DNA from: Synechococcales cyanobacterium CNB
GTDB taxonomy: Bacteria > Planctomycetota > Phycisphaerae > Phycisphaerales > UBA1924
Assembly: GCA_030263455.1 (NCBI GenBank)
Contig: SZOZ01000005.1
Span: 124,001 to 188,000, forward strand
Reading direction: 5' to 3'
DNA: 64,000 nucleotides
The notes below the pieces were generated by a model, which worked only from the letters and a program-made list of their open reading frames with translations, was not told the origin of the DNA and did no database searches. A program made the position numbers and the translations under genes. Shown piece after piece: positions 28,075-39,217 of this stretch (the first letter of the stretch is position 1; the number at the start of each line of letters is the position of its first letter).

Positions 28075-29609
28075 GCGGCCACCCCCGCTGTTGTCGAAGC
28101 GGCCTTCTCGGCGACCTCGAGCACGGCGGGATCGAAGCGGCCGCTTCGGTCCCCTCGAAGTTCGGCCACCGCCTCAGCGCGAGTTCTGGCACGCCGGTAG
28201 GGACGGTCGCTCATCATCGCCGCGAGCGCATCGGAGACGGCGACGATGCTTGCGCCCACGGGAAGCGAGCTCCTTGCCTGCGCTGCACCTTGCGTGTGTG
28301 ATCGGCGGACGTACATCGAGCCGGCGGTGCCCGCGCCGAGCCGCTCCGCGAGGCGGGCGCTTTCCTCGCCGACCGCCCCCAGGATCGACCGCTCCAGATT
28401 GTCGAGCGCGGCGGGGTGTGCCAGCAGGTCGTCCGGAGCGGCGCACTTGCCGACGTCGTGCAGCAACGCCGCCAGCCGAATACGTTCCGATTCCGCCCCG
28501 CGGATACCGAGTCGATCCATGATCTCGCACGCGAGTGATGCGGCCTGCTCACAGTGCGTGCCGGTGTGCTCCTGCTGCGAAGGACCCATGGAGGGTGCGA
28601 GGCGGCGAATCAGCGCCTCACGACGCTGTTCGACGCTCATCGTTCGGGCGAGTTCGAGGTCGTCGGCCTCCCGTTCGGCGAGCGCCATGCCCCACGTGCA
28701 GACACGGTTCCGGCCTCGGTCTTTGGCCATGCACAGGGCATGGTCGGCCCGGAAGATGATCTCTTCGCTCAGGCCGTTCGTGGGGGCGATGGCCACGCCC
28801 GCGCTCACCGTGACGCGCAGCGGGCCGGCGCGGGTCTGGATGCGCTGTGCGGCCACTCTGCGGCGGAGGAGTTCCGCCGCGCGCCACGCCTCGCTCTCTC
28901 GCCCGACGTGGCGTAGAAGGACGAACTCCTCGCCGCCCCAGCGCACGGCGGTCGCACCTGGTCCGGCGGCGTGGGCGATCGTGGCGGCGATGGCGCGGAT
29001 CACGTCGTCTCCCGCGGCGTGACCGTACGAGTCGTTCACCCGCTTGAAGTGGTCGACGTCAAACATCACCGCGCTCATGAACCGTCGCCGGTCGTGCCTG
29101 GAGCGGCTGCCGGACATGAGCAGGTCGAGGTGCCTGCGGTTGAAAAGACCGGTGAGGTGGTCGGTCTCCGCGAGGCGTCGCATTCGGGCGAGGCGGCGAG
29201 CCTGGGTACGGCGTTCGCCGTGGCTCCGGCGCGCCTCGGCGATCGCGTTCTCGACGCGCCTCCAGAGCGTGTCCCCAAGCAGGGCATCCGTCATCGGTAC
29301 GAAGTCCGCCACGCCTGCACGGAAGCACTCGACGGCGACCTGCTGCTCGCTGCAGGCGGAGACGACGATGAGCGGACAGGGTGCGATGGTGCGGCGTACC
29401 GCGTCGAGGGCCGCGCTCGCCGGACGCGGGACAAGATCGGCGTCGAGAACCGCACAGTCGAAGTGCCTGTCACGCGCGGCTCGGAGAAGGTGATCCCCGT
29501 CGCTGACGCACATGACGTCCAGGAATGGTCGCCCCTCTCCCAGCCTCGCGTTGAGCAAGCCACGCCGCGTCGAGTCCCGCTGGGCCAGCAGCACCCTCGT
29601 TCTCGCCAT
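28071..29609 (-). CDS. Response regulator with GGDEF domain and degenerate HD-GYP domain
   Basis: 512 residues in three parts. A receiver-like domain comes first (TRVLLAQRDS; phospho-acceptor region DCAVLDADLV). A GGDEF domain follows with DHLTGLFNRRHLD, FDVDHFKRVNDSYGHAAGDDVI and an intact GGEEF active site, so it should make c-di-GMP. The C-terminal HD-type domain keeps LLHDVGK but lacks the usual HHE and GYP segment before VSDALAAMMSDRPYRRA. It may therefore be an inactive or altered phosphodiesterase. ATG 29609 has GGAGG 8 bp upstream. It is coupled to the PilZ-like gene. Confidence 0.88.
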   Translation of the reverse strand: MARTRVLLAQRDSTRRGLLNARLGEGRPFLDVMCVSDGDHLLRAARDRHFDCAVLDADLVPRPASAALDAVRRTIAPCPLIVVSACSEQQVAVECFRAGVADFVPMTDALLGDTLWRRVENAIAEARRSHGERRTQARRLARMRRLAETDHLTGLFNRRHLDLLMSGSRSRHDRRRFMSAVMFDVDHFKRVNDSYGHAAGDDVIRAIAATIAHAAGPGATAVRWGGEEFVLLRHVGRESEAWRAAELLRRRVAAQRIQTRAGPLRVTVSAGVAIAPTNGLSEEIIFRADHALCMAKDRGRNRVCTWGMALAEREADDLELARTMSVEQRREALIRRLAPSMGPSQQEHTGTHCEQAASLACEIMDRLGIRGAESERIRLAALLHDVGKCAAPDDLLAHPAALDNLERSILGAVGEESARLAERLGAGTAGSMYVRRSHTQGAAQARSSLPVGASIVAVSDALAAMMSDRPYRRARTRAEAVAELRGDRSGRFDPAVLEVAEKAASTTAGVAA

Positions 29610-29800
29610 GGTCGTGCCTCCCCGGAGCGGCGCGGCCACCCCGATCAGGGACGATCGGCGGGCTGCTCGCGGGAGTTCAGTCGTCACACGGGTTCCTCGC
29701 GCGGGTGGAACGCACCATCGATGCACGCTCGTCATCCGGCACACGTGCTGCGCGGCGCAGGACTGTCATCGAACGCGAACGCGTCCCACGTTGCGGGGGG

Positions 29801-30547
29801 TCAGGCCGTGCCGCACGCAGCAACGAGCCTTCGGAAGAGGCCGATGCCCGCGGCTTCATGCTCCGTGCGCTCCGGGTGCCACTGCACGCCGACGTAAAAC
29901 ACGCGGTCCGGATCCCAGACAGCCTCGATCACCCCATCGGGGCATCGCGCGAGCACGCGCAGCCCCCCTGAATCGGAGACGGCCTGCCGATGGCGGCTGA
30001 AAACGACGAGCGGACCTGCACCGAGTGGTCTGTGCGGGCCGGTGTCGGCCGGCACGACCTCGTGTGTTCCATCCCGGTGCATCGCGGCGATCGATGGCGA
30101 GGATTCCTCCATGCGCTGGTCGAGAGCGCCGCCTGCGTGGAGCGCCATCATCTGCATGCCGAGGCAGACGCCGAGGACGGGCTTGTCGCGGTGGCGTTGC
30201 TCGAGTACGTCGAGCAGGGCGGCTTCGTATGCCTGCCGGTCGGTGTGAACAGGTGTGGCGAGCGGGTGGGTTGTGCCGCCGAACGGCTCCATGCGGGGAT
30301 CGTCGCCACCCGTGAGAACGAACGCGGAGAATCGGCGTGCGTGCTCGCCCGCCGCTGCCCTGATCGGCGGCAGGAGGACGGGCACTCCGCCCGCGGCGGT
30401 GACCGCGTGGGCGTAGCGCGTGTAGGCGAAGGCACGCGCGCCGTTGGGAGATTCGCAGAGGTCCGTCGTGATGCCGACGAGCGGCGGATCGGCCGTTCGC
30501 CAGGTTGGCGTGCGAGCCGTTCGTCCGTCGCTTGGCTTGCCCGCCAT
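29801..30547 (-). CDS. Gamma-glutamyl-gamma-aminobutyrate hydrolase-like class I GATase (peptidase C26)
   Basis: About 248 residues of the PuuD-like class I glutamine amidotransferase fold: VGITTDL at the N-terminus, FVLTGGDD, the nucleophile elbow GVCLGMQMM and the catalytic His/Glu motif VGVQWHPER. Such enzymes hydrolyse gamma-glutamyl amides, for example in putrescine degradation; the substrate here is unknown. Start chosen is ATG 30547 (a second ATG lies three codons upstream). It is divergently oriented from the DUF4340-like gene with a 48-bp gap. Confidence 0.82.
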   Translation of the reverse strand: MAGKPSDGRTARTPTWRTADPPLVGITTDLCESPNGARAFAYTRYAHAVTAAGGVPVLLPPIRAAAGEHARRFSAFVLTGGDDPRMEPFGGTTHPLATPVHTDRQAYEAALLDVLEQRHRDKPVLGVCLGMQMMALHAGGALDQRMEESSPSIAAMHRDGTHEVVPADTGPHRPLGAGPLVVFSRHRQAVSDSGGLRVLARCPDGVIEAVWDPDRVFYVGVQWHPERTEHEAAGIGLFRRLVAACGTA

Positions 30548-30595
30548 CGCTCTCACTCTACGCCGCGGGGCACGGTCGTGCGGTAGAGTTGCCCC

Positions 30596-32005
30596 GTGCG
30601 ACGGCTGCGGGGCGTGATCGTGCTGCTGAGTGTCGCCCTCATCGGGGCGGCGGTTCTCGTGGTGCAGTCCCGTCCCGTGCGGAGCGGGCCGGTGCCCTTG
30701 TTGAGCCTCCTGCCCTCGCAGGTCGAGTCGATCCGGCTCGATTCGCCGGGGTCTCCGTCAATCATCGTGAGGTCGGAGGGTTTCGCCCGCGAGTGGATGA
30801 TCGTGGTTCGCGGGTTGGATGGGACGGAATCACGCTGGCCCGCATCGGAGCCTCGCGTGCGCGCCGCGTTTCGCGTGCTCGCTTCGCTGTCGGGTGAAGC
30901 GAGCGATCCTCTCCGGGATGCCGACGTCGGGTCGGTCGTGACGATCACGGCCACGGACGGGTCCGAATGGAGGCTCCGGCTCGCGGCGCAGACGCTGGCT
31001 GGCCGAGGACGGGTGCGTGTCGAGAGTCCGTCCGGCCGGATCGTGCACGCCCTCGTGGAAGGCGAGACCCACGCGATGCTCGCGCGGCAGAGCGTCATGC
31101 AGTGGCGCGATACGCGGGCCATCCCAGGTTTCGACGGCACGGCGTCGCGGTTCCGCGCTCAAACCGCCGACACCCAGTTGGGCATTGCCTCCGTGCGGGG
31201 TCGGTGGGGGATCCAAGGCCCGTTCATCGCGCCCGCGGAGCCGCGCATCGTCAAGGAGCTGCTGCGGGCTGCCGAGTCGCTGACCGTGGCGCGGTTCCGT
31301 GACGAGCCGCACACGGCGACGGACGCCCGCCCGTTGCTGGTCATCGAGGTCGAATCAGACCTGCCCTCGCCGACCGGCGACGAACGCGACCGGCGAGTGA
31401 TCGTGCGGAGGCTGTCGGTGCTGGAGCCCGCCGATGCCTCCGGGGCGCGCTACCTGGCGCTCGCGGAAGCGTCGATGCTGACGCCGCACACGCGAAGGAG
31501 CGATACGATCTCCGGTCCAGCGCTGGTTGAAGTACCCTCCGAATCCATCGCCGCGCTCCCGTTGGACCCGGAGGTGTTCATTGTGCGGCGAGCGGTGGCT
31601 GTCCCATCGGCGGATGTCGGACGGGTCTCGCTCGGATCGCTCGTGCTCGAACGCACGCATGAGGGTTGGGTGCGGATCGACAGCGAACAGCCCGTGCCGC
31701 TCGCGACCGAGGATGTTGCCGGCCTGGAAGCGGTGCTGACGCTCCTCGTGGACGTCCCCGCGGACGTCGTTCGTCGGAGCGGCGATGAGCCGCCCGAGGG
31801 ATTCGAGCAGGTCGCCACGCTCTCACTCCGTGGGCTGGACGGTTCCGACCTCGGCTCATTCGCCGTCGGTGTTGCCCCGCTCGATGCGGCGAGTCCGCAG
31901 CCCGACGCGGCAGCCGTCGTGCGCGACGCCGTGGCGACGCGCTTCTACCGTGCTGCCCGATCGCACGACGCGATCGCCTGGCTGGCCCGGCGCGTGCCTT
32001 GGTGA
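30596..32005 (+). CDS. Membrane-anchored DUF4340-like protein
   Basis: 469 residues with one N-terminal membrane helix (GVIVLLSVALIGAAVLVV) and a long soluble region with repeated beta-rich modules. These include VESIRLDSPGSPSIIVRSE, WRLRLAAQTLAGRGRVRV and a second copy-like segment VGRVSLGSLVLERTHEGWVRI. The pattern of a short beta motif followed by a substrate-like domain is that of DUF4340 proteins, often linked to GldF/GldG-type ABC exporters, but no such exporter is beside it here. Start is GTG 30596. Function unknown. Confidence 0.6.
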   Translation: MRRLRGVIVLLSVALIGAAVLVVQSRPVRSGPVPLLSLLPSQVESIRLDSPGSPSIIVRSEGFAREWMIVVRGLDGTESRWPASEPRVRAAFRVLASLSGEASDPLRDADVGSVVTITATDGSEWRLRLAAQTLAGRGRVRVESPSGRIVHALVEGETHAMLARQSVMQWRDTRAIPGFDGTASRFRAQTADTQLGIASVRGRWGIQGPFIAPAEPRIVKELLRAAESLTVARFRDEPHTATDARPLLVIEVESDLPSPTGDERDRRVIVRRLSVLEPADASGARYLALAEASMLTPHTRRSDTISGPALVEVPSESIAALPLDPEVFIVRRAVAVPSADVGRVSLGSLVLERTHEGWVRIDSEQPVPLATEDVAGLEAVLTLLVDVPADVVRRSGDEPPEGFEQVATLSLRGLDGSDLGSFAVGVAPLDAASPQPDAAAVVRDAVATRFYRAARSHDAIAWLARRVPW

Positions 32006-32015
32006 GCCTCGCCCC

Positions 32016-33359
32016 CTACGCGCGCGATGACTGGCGCTCGACGGGCGTCGCGTGCAGAGCGATGTCTCGCCGGTAGACCATGCCTTCGAAGCGGATTCGC
32101 TCGCACGCGGCGTAGGCCCGTTCGCGAGCTTCCGCAATCGTCTCGCCGAGCGCGGTCACGCCGAGCACGCGCCCTCCCGCCGTGACGATGCGTCCCCGCT
32201 CGTCCGCCTTCGTGCCAGCATGGTAGACGGTGACGCCCTCGACCTCTTCGGCTTCGTCCAAGCCCTTGATCGGCACGCCCGTCCGCGGCGCGTCCGGGTA
32301 GCCCTGGCTCGCCAGGACGACGCACACCGCCGGGCGAGGATCCCAATCCAGGTCAACCTCGTCAAGCCGCCGGTCGCACGCGGCGATCAGCGTCCGCAGC
32401 AGGTTCCCCCGGAAACGCGACATCAGCGGCTGGCACTCCGGGTCGCCGAAGCGTGTGTTGAACTCCAGCACTTTCGGCCCGCCCGGCGTGAGCATCAGCC
32501 CCGCATAGAGCACGCCGCGGAAGTCGATGCCTTCGCGCCGCAGAGCATCGACCGTCGGCACGAGGATCTGCCGTTCGACACGGGCCATGAGTTCGTCGTC
32601 GATGCCCTCGGCCGGGCAGAACGCGCCCATGCCGCCGGTGTTCGGGCCTTCGTCGCCGTCGCGGAGCCGCTTGTGGTCCTGGCAGGGCGGCAGGATGTGG
32701 ATGCTTCGCCCATCCACGAGCGCGAGCACCGAGACCTCGCGCCCCTTCAGCCGCTCCTCAATGACGACGGTGCGGCCGGCGTCACCGAAGACGCGCTGCC
32801 GCATGATCCGGTCGATCGCTACCCGGGCTTCGTCCAGCGACTCCGGCACGACGACGCCCTTGCCCTTCGCCAGCCCAGCGGCCTTGATGACCTGCGGCTC
32901 GTCGCGCGATTCCAGGAACGCGATGGCTGCTTCGGGGTCGCTGAACGCACGACCCTCGGCGGTCGGAATCGCCGCGCCGCGCATCAACTGCTTCGCCCAC
33001 GCCTTGTCGGCTTCGAGGCGAGCACCGTCCGCCCCGGGTCCGAACACGCGACGGTGGGGGGCACTCAGGGCGTCCGCCCATCCCTCCGCGAGCGGATCCT
33101 CGGGTCCGATGACGACGAGACCGATCCGCTTATGGTCGCAGAACTGGACGAGGCGATAGATCTCGCGCTTGCTGGCCGGGAAATCGATCGCTCGCCCGAG
33201 CGTCGCCAGCCCCGCGTTGCCCGGGGTGGCGAGCCAGAGATCGCCCATGCCGGACGAGCGTGCGAGCGCGACCGCCAGCGCGTGCTCGCGTCCGCCGCCG
33301 CCGACGAGCAGGACGTTGGTGCGTGAGCCTGTTGCCTGTGGTTCAGGGCTTGGCGACAT
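32016..33359 (-). CDS. purD: Phosphoribosylamine-glycine ligase (GARS)
   Basis: Second step of de novo purine synthesis: ATP-dependent joining of phosphoribosylamine and glycine. The 447-residue ATP-grasp enzyme shows the N-terminal VLLVGGGGREHALA motif, VIGPEDPLAEGWAD, KAAGLAKGKGVVV, the signature NTGGMGAF near residue 260 and EFNTRFGDPECQPL. ATG 33359 gives the expected N-terminus after a short polar extension. The gene converges on 30596-32005 with a 10-bp gap. Confidence 0.93.
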   Translation of the reverse strand: MSPSPEPQATGSRTNVLLVGGGGREHALAVALARSSGMGDLWLATPGNAGLATLGRAIDFPASKREIYRLVQFCDHKRIGLVVIGPEDPLAEGWADALSAPHRRVFGPGADGARLEADKAWAKQLMRGAAIPTAEGRAFSDPEAAIAFLESRDEPQVIKAAGLAKGKGVVVPESLDEARVAIDRIMRQRVFGDAGRTVVIEERLKGREVSVLALVDGRSIHILPPCQDHKRLRDGDEGPNTGGMGAFCPAEGIDDELMARVERQILVPTVDALRREGIDFRGVLYAGLMLTPGGPKVLEFNTRFGDPECQPLMSRFRGNLLRTLIAACDRRLDEVDLDWDPRPAVCVVLASQGYPDAPRTGVPIKGLDEAEEVEGVTVYHAGTKADERGRIVTAGGRVLGVTALGETIAEARERAYAACERIRFEGMVYRRDIALHATPVERQSSRA

Positions 33360-33538
33360 CGGGCGATGATACGGCCCCATGCACAGGCCGCACGGCATCA
33401 CGCGGCGTTCGCTTCCGAGCGGCTGCATTCAAACAGGCCTCCCCCGGCGTCGACCGCGTGCGTCCAGCCCTCCGTTGGTTCCCGTGGTTTCCGCCGCGGG
33501 TTGACCCACGCGGAGATCAGCCATACGGTTGCCCAGAT

Positions 33539-35161
<1,623 letters not shown>

Positions 35162-35395
35162 CGGCGCTCCCGTGCGGCCCAGCCGCCTTGTCGATACCGC
35201 TTCTCCTCTCGTGGTAGAGCGCGACGGCCCGTGCCGCGACGACGCGGACCACCCACCCGCGAAGGGCGGCGTGATCGCGTATCACTATACCGCCCGCGTC
35301 AAGCGCGGTTGCGCCTTCTGGGGCGGTTTCGCGCCCGTTCGCGGAGGTCCAGGATGGAGCACGTCGCGGCACGCACGGTCTCCGTTGAATGCACC

Positions 35396-36163
35396 TCAGG
35401 CGCGCTGCGCCATGCGGTCGCGCAGCCGCTGGTAGGCGGCGGTCACTTCCTTGAAGCGCTGCACGGCGAGTTCGACCAGGTGCGGCTCGACGTTCTTCCC
35501 GCTCAAGCCGTCGGGGTGGTACTTGCGGCAGGCGTCGCGGTAGGCGCGCTTGACCTCGTCACACGACGCGCCGCGCTTGAGGCCGAGCAGTGCCAGGTCG
35601 GCGTCGAGTGAATCCGCCGGAGCCGACGCGCCCTGCGCCGCTTCCTCTTTGTCATCGCCCGGATACCAGCGATGGTTCGGGCGACGCCGGCGGCGCTTCC
35701 ACTCCCGCCATTCGGAATGCTCGCGCGCGAGCAGGTTCAGATGCTCGATCACGCGATTGAACTTGGCGGCGGCCAACTCCCTGAAATCATCCGCCGCCGT
35801 GCGCTTCAACCGGACGAATGCGCCCGAAGCGAAGCACAGCGCAATCCCCGACCCTGACCCATCACGCCAGACTGATGCGGTGACGATCAGGGACATGCAT
35901 GACCAGTCGTACTCACTGACGCGGGACAGGCGCCGGCTCACGTCTTCCCCGCGCCGGAACTTCAAGGGGTCCGCCCTGGCGTCGTACCCTTGTTCTTTCA
36001 TGTACCGCACCAGTTCGGCGCGCGCGATTGAGGGGGGCAGCGACACCCGGGCGTGGCTGGACCACGTTACGTAGTCGTCACCGCCGCCCCACTCAATCCA
36101 CGCAAACAGGATCGCCCAGCCGACGGTGACAAGCACGCCGATGACGATGATGACGGCCGTCAT
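35396..36163 (-). CDS. Membrane-anchored protein with C-terminal J-domain
   Basis: 255 residues. One N-terminal helix (TAVIIVIGVLVTVGWAILFAWIEW) is followed by an uncharacterised soluble domain and a basic linker (KRRRRRPNHRW). The C-terminal J-domain has LLGLKRGASCDEVKRAYRDACRKYHPDG, with the diagnostic HPD. J-domains recruit and stimulate DnaK/Hsp70. The start is ATG 36163 with GGAGG about 8 bp upstream, overlapping the stop of the small gene before it (ATGA). Its place among transfer-arm membrane genes suggests a role in element transfer or assembly, but this is inference. Confidence 0.8.
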   Translation of the reverse strand: MTAVIIVIGVLVTVGWAILFAWIEWGGGDDYVTWSSHARVSLPPSIARAELVRYMKEQGYDARADPLKFRRGEDVSRRLSRVSEYDWSCMSLIVTASVWRDGSGSGIALCFASGAFVRLKRTAADDFRELAAAKFNRVIEHLNLLAREHSEWREWKRRRRRPNHRWYPGDDKEEAAQGASAPADSLDADLALLGLKRGASCDEVKRAYRDACRKYHPDGLSGKNVEPHLVELAVQRFKEVTAAYQRLRDRMAQRA

Positions 36164-36330
36164 CGCGGGTGCCTCCGCTGGGTCAGCCGGTCGGCGGCAT
36201 CGAGGCCGCGCCGCATGGCATCGGTGTTCCCCGACAGGAAGCGCCCGACGGGAACCAGAATCCACTTGTACACACCGACCCAGACGAAGAACCCAGCGAC
36301 GTAGGTCAGCAACATGCCGAGGCTTTCCAT
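36160..36330 (-). CDS. Small membrane protein (56 residues)
   Basis: Starts ATG 36330 after AGGAGA and ends overlapping the J-domain gene. One N-terminal hydrophobic helix (LLTYVAGFFVWVGVYKWIL) is followed by a basic tail. The junction VPVGRFLSGNTD resembles VIPIFRFGARNPE in the next small gene, so the two look like diverged duplicates. No family is recognised. Confidence 0.7.
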   Translation of the reverse strand: MESLGMLLTYVAGFFVWVGVYKWILVPVGRFLSGNTDAMRRGLDAADRLTQRRHPR

Positions 36331-36355
36331 GACGAGTCTCCTGTGACGATGGTGC

Positions 36356-36514
36356 TCACTTGCGGAACAGGCGCCGCCCGATCTCGAAGCCGCGCTTGGT
36401 GAGTTCGGGATTGCGCGCGCCGAAGCGGAAGATGGGAATGACGACGTGCTTGAACACCAGCACCCAGAACGCGATGGTGATAACGATGCAGAGCAGATTG
36501 ACCAGACCGTCCAT
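36356..36514 (-). CDS. Small membrane protein (52 residues), paralogue of the neighbour
   Basis: ATG 36514 follows AAAGGA. An N-terminal helix (LVNLLCIVITIAFWVLVFK) precedes a short basic tail ending RRLFRK. It shares size, topology and a similar helix-exit motif (VIPIFRFG) with the 56-residue protein downstream. Probably a minor membrane component of the transfer arm; function unknown. Confidence 0.68.
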   Translation of the reverse strand: MDGLVNLLCIVITIAFWVLVFKHVVIPIFRFGARNPELTKRGFEIGRRLFRK

Positions 36515-36612
36515 GACGTTGTCCTTTCAGATGGGGTTGCCGTCAGGCGACCCTGTTGATGCGTGCGCCCGCCGCCACGCGCGGTGGGTCGTAACGACTC
36601 TCCGTCGCGCGA

Positions 36613-36918
36613 TCAGTCGCGCTCAGGCTCGGGCGGTTCGGGTTCATGGCCGCGCTCGGCGTCGCGCTGCTGCTCGGCCTGTTGCAGGCGCTCTTCGAGG
36701 ATGGACGGCGCGGCGTCGTCCTTCGACGCCGCATGTTCCTTGTCCGGGCGCAGACCTTCCGTCACCAGGCCGGGCGGCCGCGTGCCGATCATGCCGTACT
36801 CGGGATGTTGGGCAGCCGTCCCGGGACCCCAGAACGCCGAACCCAGTTCGTGGAGGCCCTGGCGCCAGTAAGCGCCGAGCACTTCGCGGCTGCGGCTGAG
36901 ATTCTCACGCAGATTCAT
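36613..36918 (-). CDS. Small soluble acidic protein, unknown
   Basis: 101 residues from ATG 36918, which has AAGGAG six bases upstream. The N-terminal half is helical (NLRENLSRSREVLGAYWRQGLHELG) and the C-terminal third is highly charged with a Glu/Pro/Arg-rich end (EPEPPEPERD). No family recognised. It lies between two membrane-protein genes of the same leftward operon, 24 bp from the upstream one. Confidence 0.65.
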   Translation of the reverse strand: MNLRENLSRSREVLGAYWRQGLHELGSAFWGPGTAAQHPEYGMIGTRPPGLVTEGLRPDKEHAASKDDAAPSILEERLQQAEQQRDAERGHEPEPPEPERD

Positions 36919-36942
36919 CCTGTACTCCTTTCTGAATGGGGT

Positions 36943-37539
36943 TCACTCACCGCGCATGCGGCGGAACGCTTCCGCCGCGTCGCGTTGTTCAACGAATGCA
37001 TCGTGGAGATCGAGCGAACGGCGATGTTGGAGCGCGCCGCTCATGCCGGAGGTGGCGCCGGCGCCGAAGGCGGCGAACATCAGGTAGGCGCCGAGCGGCT
37101 GGCTCACCGGGAGCAGCAGCGCGCCGGCGAGGAACACGACCAGGAACTCCAGCCCCGTCTTGATGCGCTGCTCCGGCGTGCGCCGGAAGACGCGCTGCAA
37201 CAGCGGCGCGCCGTTGAAAAGCGAGTGCGGCTGCGGACCGCCTCGCCGGACGCGCGCCGCCGTGCAGATGCGCGCCCGCAGCAGCGCCAGCCAGTAGAGA
37301 GCCAGGAAGCCGAGCATCGGCTCAGCGCTGTGCCCTTCCCAGAACACCGGCCAGAACAGGATCAGGGCGAAGCCGGCCGCCGCCTGCATGCCGAAATACC
37401 GTTGACCAAACGTATCGGCGCGGCGCAGAAACACCTCGACGGTGACGGCGAACGTCCGCGCAATGAACGTCAGCACGCCGAGGAACTGGTTGAAGTCTTT
37501 CTTCGAGACCATCGGGTCAGGTTGCTGTTGCTGGAACAT
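36943..37539 (-). CDS. Polytopic membrane protein of the transfer arm
   Basis: 198 residues with about four hydrophobic segments: AAAGFALILFWPVFWEG, MLGFLALYWLALLRARI, LEFLVVFLAGALLLPVS and LGAYLMFAAFGAGATSG. The N-terminal and C-terminal tails are polar. It resembles no family I can name. Its position directly after the coupling-protein gene suggests a membrane partner of that ATPase. Confidence 0.7.
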   Translation of the reverse strand: MFQQQQPDPMVSKKDFNQFLGVLTFIARTFAVTVEVFLRRADTFGQRYFGMQAAAGFALILFWPVFWEGHSAEPMLGFLALYWLALLRARICTAARVRRGGPQPHSLFNGAPLLQRVFRRTPEQRIKTGLEFLVVFLAGALLLPVSQPLGAYLMFAAFGAGATSGMSGALQHRRSLDLHDAFVEQRDAAEAFRRMRGE

Positions 37540-37624
37540 GGCGTTTGTCTCCGTTCACTTGTGCGCGCAGTCACCGCGCGGGCGGTCCGCGCCGCTTTTC
37601 CCTGCCGCTTACTTCACGCTGGCG

Positions 37625-39214
37625 CTACGACTTCTGGTTGAAAGACACCGGGAGCCAGCTGCGACCCGATGCCCTGAATACCCGTCCGTTCTGAAACGCG
37701 ATGCCGTCCACGATCCAGCCGTTGTCCGGCCCGCCCGTGCGCAGCCGGGTGAACGCGCGCGGCTCGACCTCCGCCTCCATGACCTCCGAGAAGCCGCCGC
37801 TCGTCGTGCCGTTGTCGCGCGCCCAGTCGAGACCGAGCAGCGCGCTCACCTGGTCGTCGGCCGCGTGCGAGTGATTGCCGCTGGCGCGGACCTGCAAGGT
37901 GCGGCCGATCAGGCGCGAGCTCCAGTCATTGGTTTGAACGTCAGAATTGGCATGCAGCACTTTGAGCGCGCAATTGCCGAAGATGGCATCCGCCTCGGCG
38001 CGCCCCTTGTCGCCGCCGCCAAGCGCGGCGTACACCCCGGGCACGCCCTGGGTCAGCAGCACGCAGCCGACGCGCGACGACCGGCATGTCGCCAGGAACT
38101 GCGCGTCGTGCGTCGGCGAGACGAACGTCTGAAACTCATCGCACCACAAGCAGATCAATCGGCTGTCAGGAGTCACACGACGGCCCTGCATGCTCCGCTG
38201 CCAGCAATACTTGAGCACGGCGTTGGCGATGACGCCGGTTTCGCGGTAGGTCTGCGTCGGCAGGCCACAGACGATGATGGCCCCGTCTTCGCAGTCGCCC
38301 GGTGTGACAGTGGTGTCCGCGCCGAAGAGCGATCGAAGCTCGCCGCGCTGCATGGGGTCGAGTTGCGAGGTAAGACAGCTCACGACGACCGATCGTGTCT
38401 TTGGCGCCAGCGCGGGAAGCTCGCAGAGGACATAGTCGGCGACCAGCGCGAAGTCCTGCGCCTGCGCCGTGCTCTTGCTACGCCTGTCCGCCTCCGACAG
38501 CAGTTGGAAGCAGTAGGACGACTTTCGCCACTCTTCCGAGCGCACGTCGTCGAGCGACTGCGGCGCCGAGATGACGGCGCGGTAGAGCGCGTCGATCGTG
38601 ACCGTGCCCGTCGCGAGGATCAGCAGATCCACGAAGTTCCTGATGAGTTGCTTCGTCGCGCGCCGCCAGTACGCCTCGTCGTCGCGTGCGCCGCCGCTGC
38701 CGCCTTGGCGGTCGGCGCACTCGAGGATCGCTTCGAGCAGGCCGACGACATTCTCGGCGGACGAGACCGAGCCCTCGCGCGCCAGCTCGTAGGACACGGG
38801 GTTGAACCGCCAGGGACCGCCGGGACGTATGACCCGAAGGTCGGCGCTGCGTCCGGTCGCGGCGGCGTATTCCTCCCACAGCGTCACCTCATCCGCTTTG
38901 GCGCAGCACACGAGGAGGCCGGCTTTCGCGGTCCCGAGCAAGGCGAGCGCCAGCGCCCGCCCGCTTCCCGTCGTCTTGCCCGCGCCGCTGGCTCCAGTCA
39001 CGAGGACGTTCTCCGTCACCATCCTGGCGGTGTACGCGTCTTCCGGCGATAACCAGATCAACGGCGCTGCGAGCGCGTCCGCTTGCGGCGCATGGGCTTT
39101 CGCGTTGCGCTTGCGCCGGATTTGCAGGCACACCAGCAGCAGCATGAGGACGAGGCAGCCGATGCCGACGGCGTCCGACAAGGTGTCCGGGTTGGGAGGC
39201 GAGGCGTCAAACAC
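37625..39214 (-). CDS. TraD/TraG (VirD4)-like type IV coupling protein
   Basis: A 529-residue hexameric-ATPase-type protein that would bring the relaxase-DNA complex to the transfer channel. It has one N-terminal helix (AVGIGCLVLMLLLVCLQI) where classical TraD has two. Walker A is GASGAGKTTG near residue 74, and Walker B is LICLWCDEFQTF near 347. TraG-like motifs follow, including CRSSRVGCVLLTQGVPGVYAALGG. The start is GTG 39214, four bases from the preceding microprotein stop. It pairs functionally with the MobF relaxase at 46,614. Confidence 0.85.
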   Translation of the reverse strand: MFDASPPNPDTLSDAVGIGCLVLMLLLVCLQIRRKRNAKAHAPQADALAAPLIWLSPEDAYTARMVTENVLVTGASGAGKTTGSGRALALALLGTAKAGLLVCCAKADEVTLWEEYAAATGRSADLRVIRPGGPWRFNPVSYELAREGSVSSAENVVGLLEAILECADRQGGSGGARDDEAYWRRATKQLIRNFVDLLILATGTVTIDALYRAVISAPQSLDDVRSEEWRKSSYCFQLLSEADRRSKSTAQAQDFALVADYVLCELPALAPKTRSVVVSCLTSQLDPMQRGELRSLFGADTTVTPGDCEDGAIIVCGLPTQTYRETGVIANAVLKYCWQRSMQGRRVTPDSRLICLWCDEFQTFVSPTHDAQFLATCRSSRVGCVLLTQGVPGVYAALGGGDKGRAEADAIFGNCALKVLHANSDVQTNDWSSRLIGRTLQVRASGNHSHAADDQVSALLGLDWARDNGTTSGGFSEVMEAEVEPRAFTRLRTGGPDNGWIVDGIAFQNGRVFRASGRSWLPVSFNQKS

Positions 39215-39217
39215 GAG

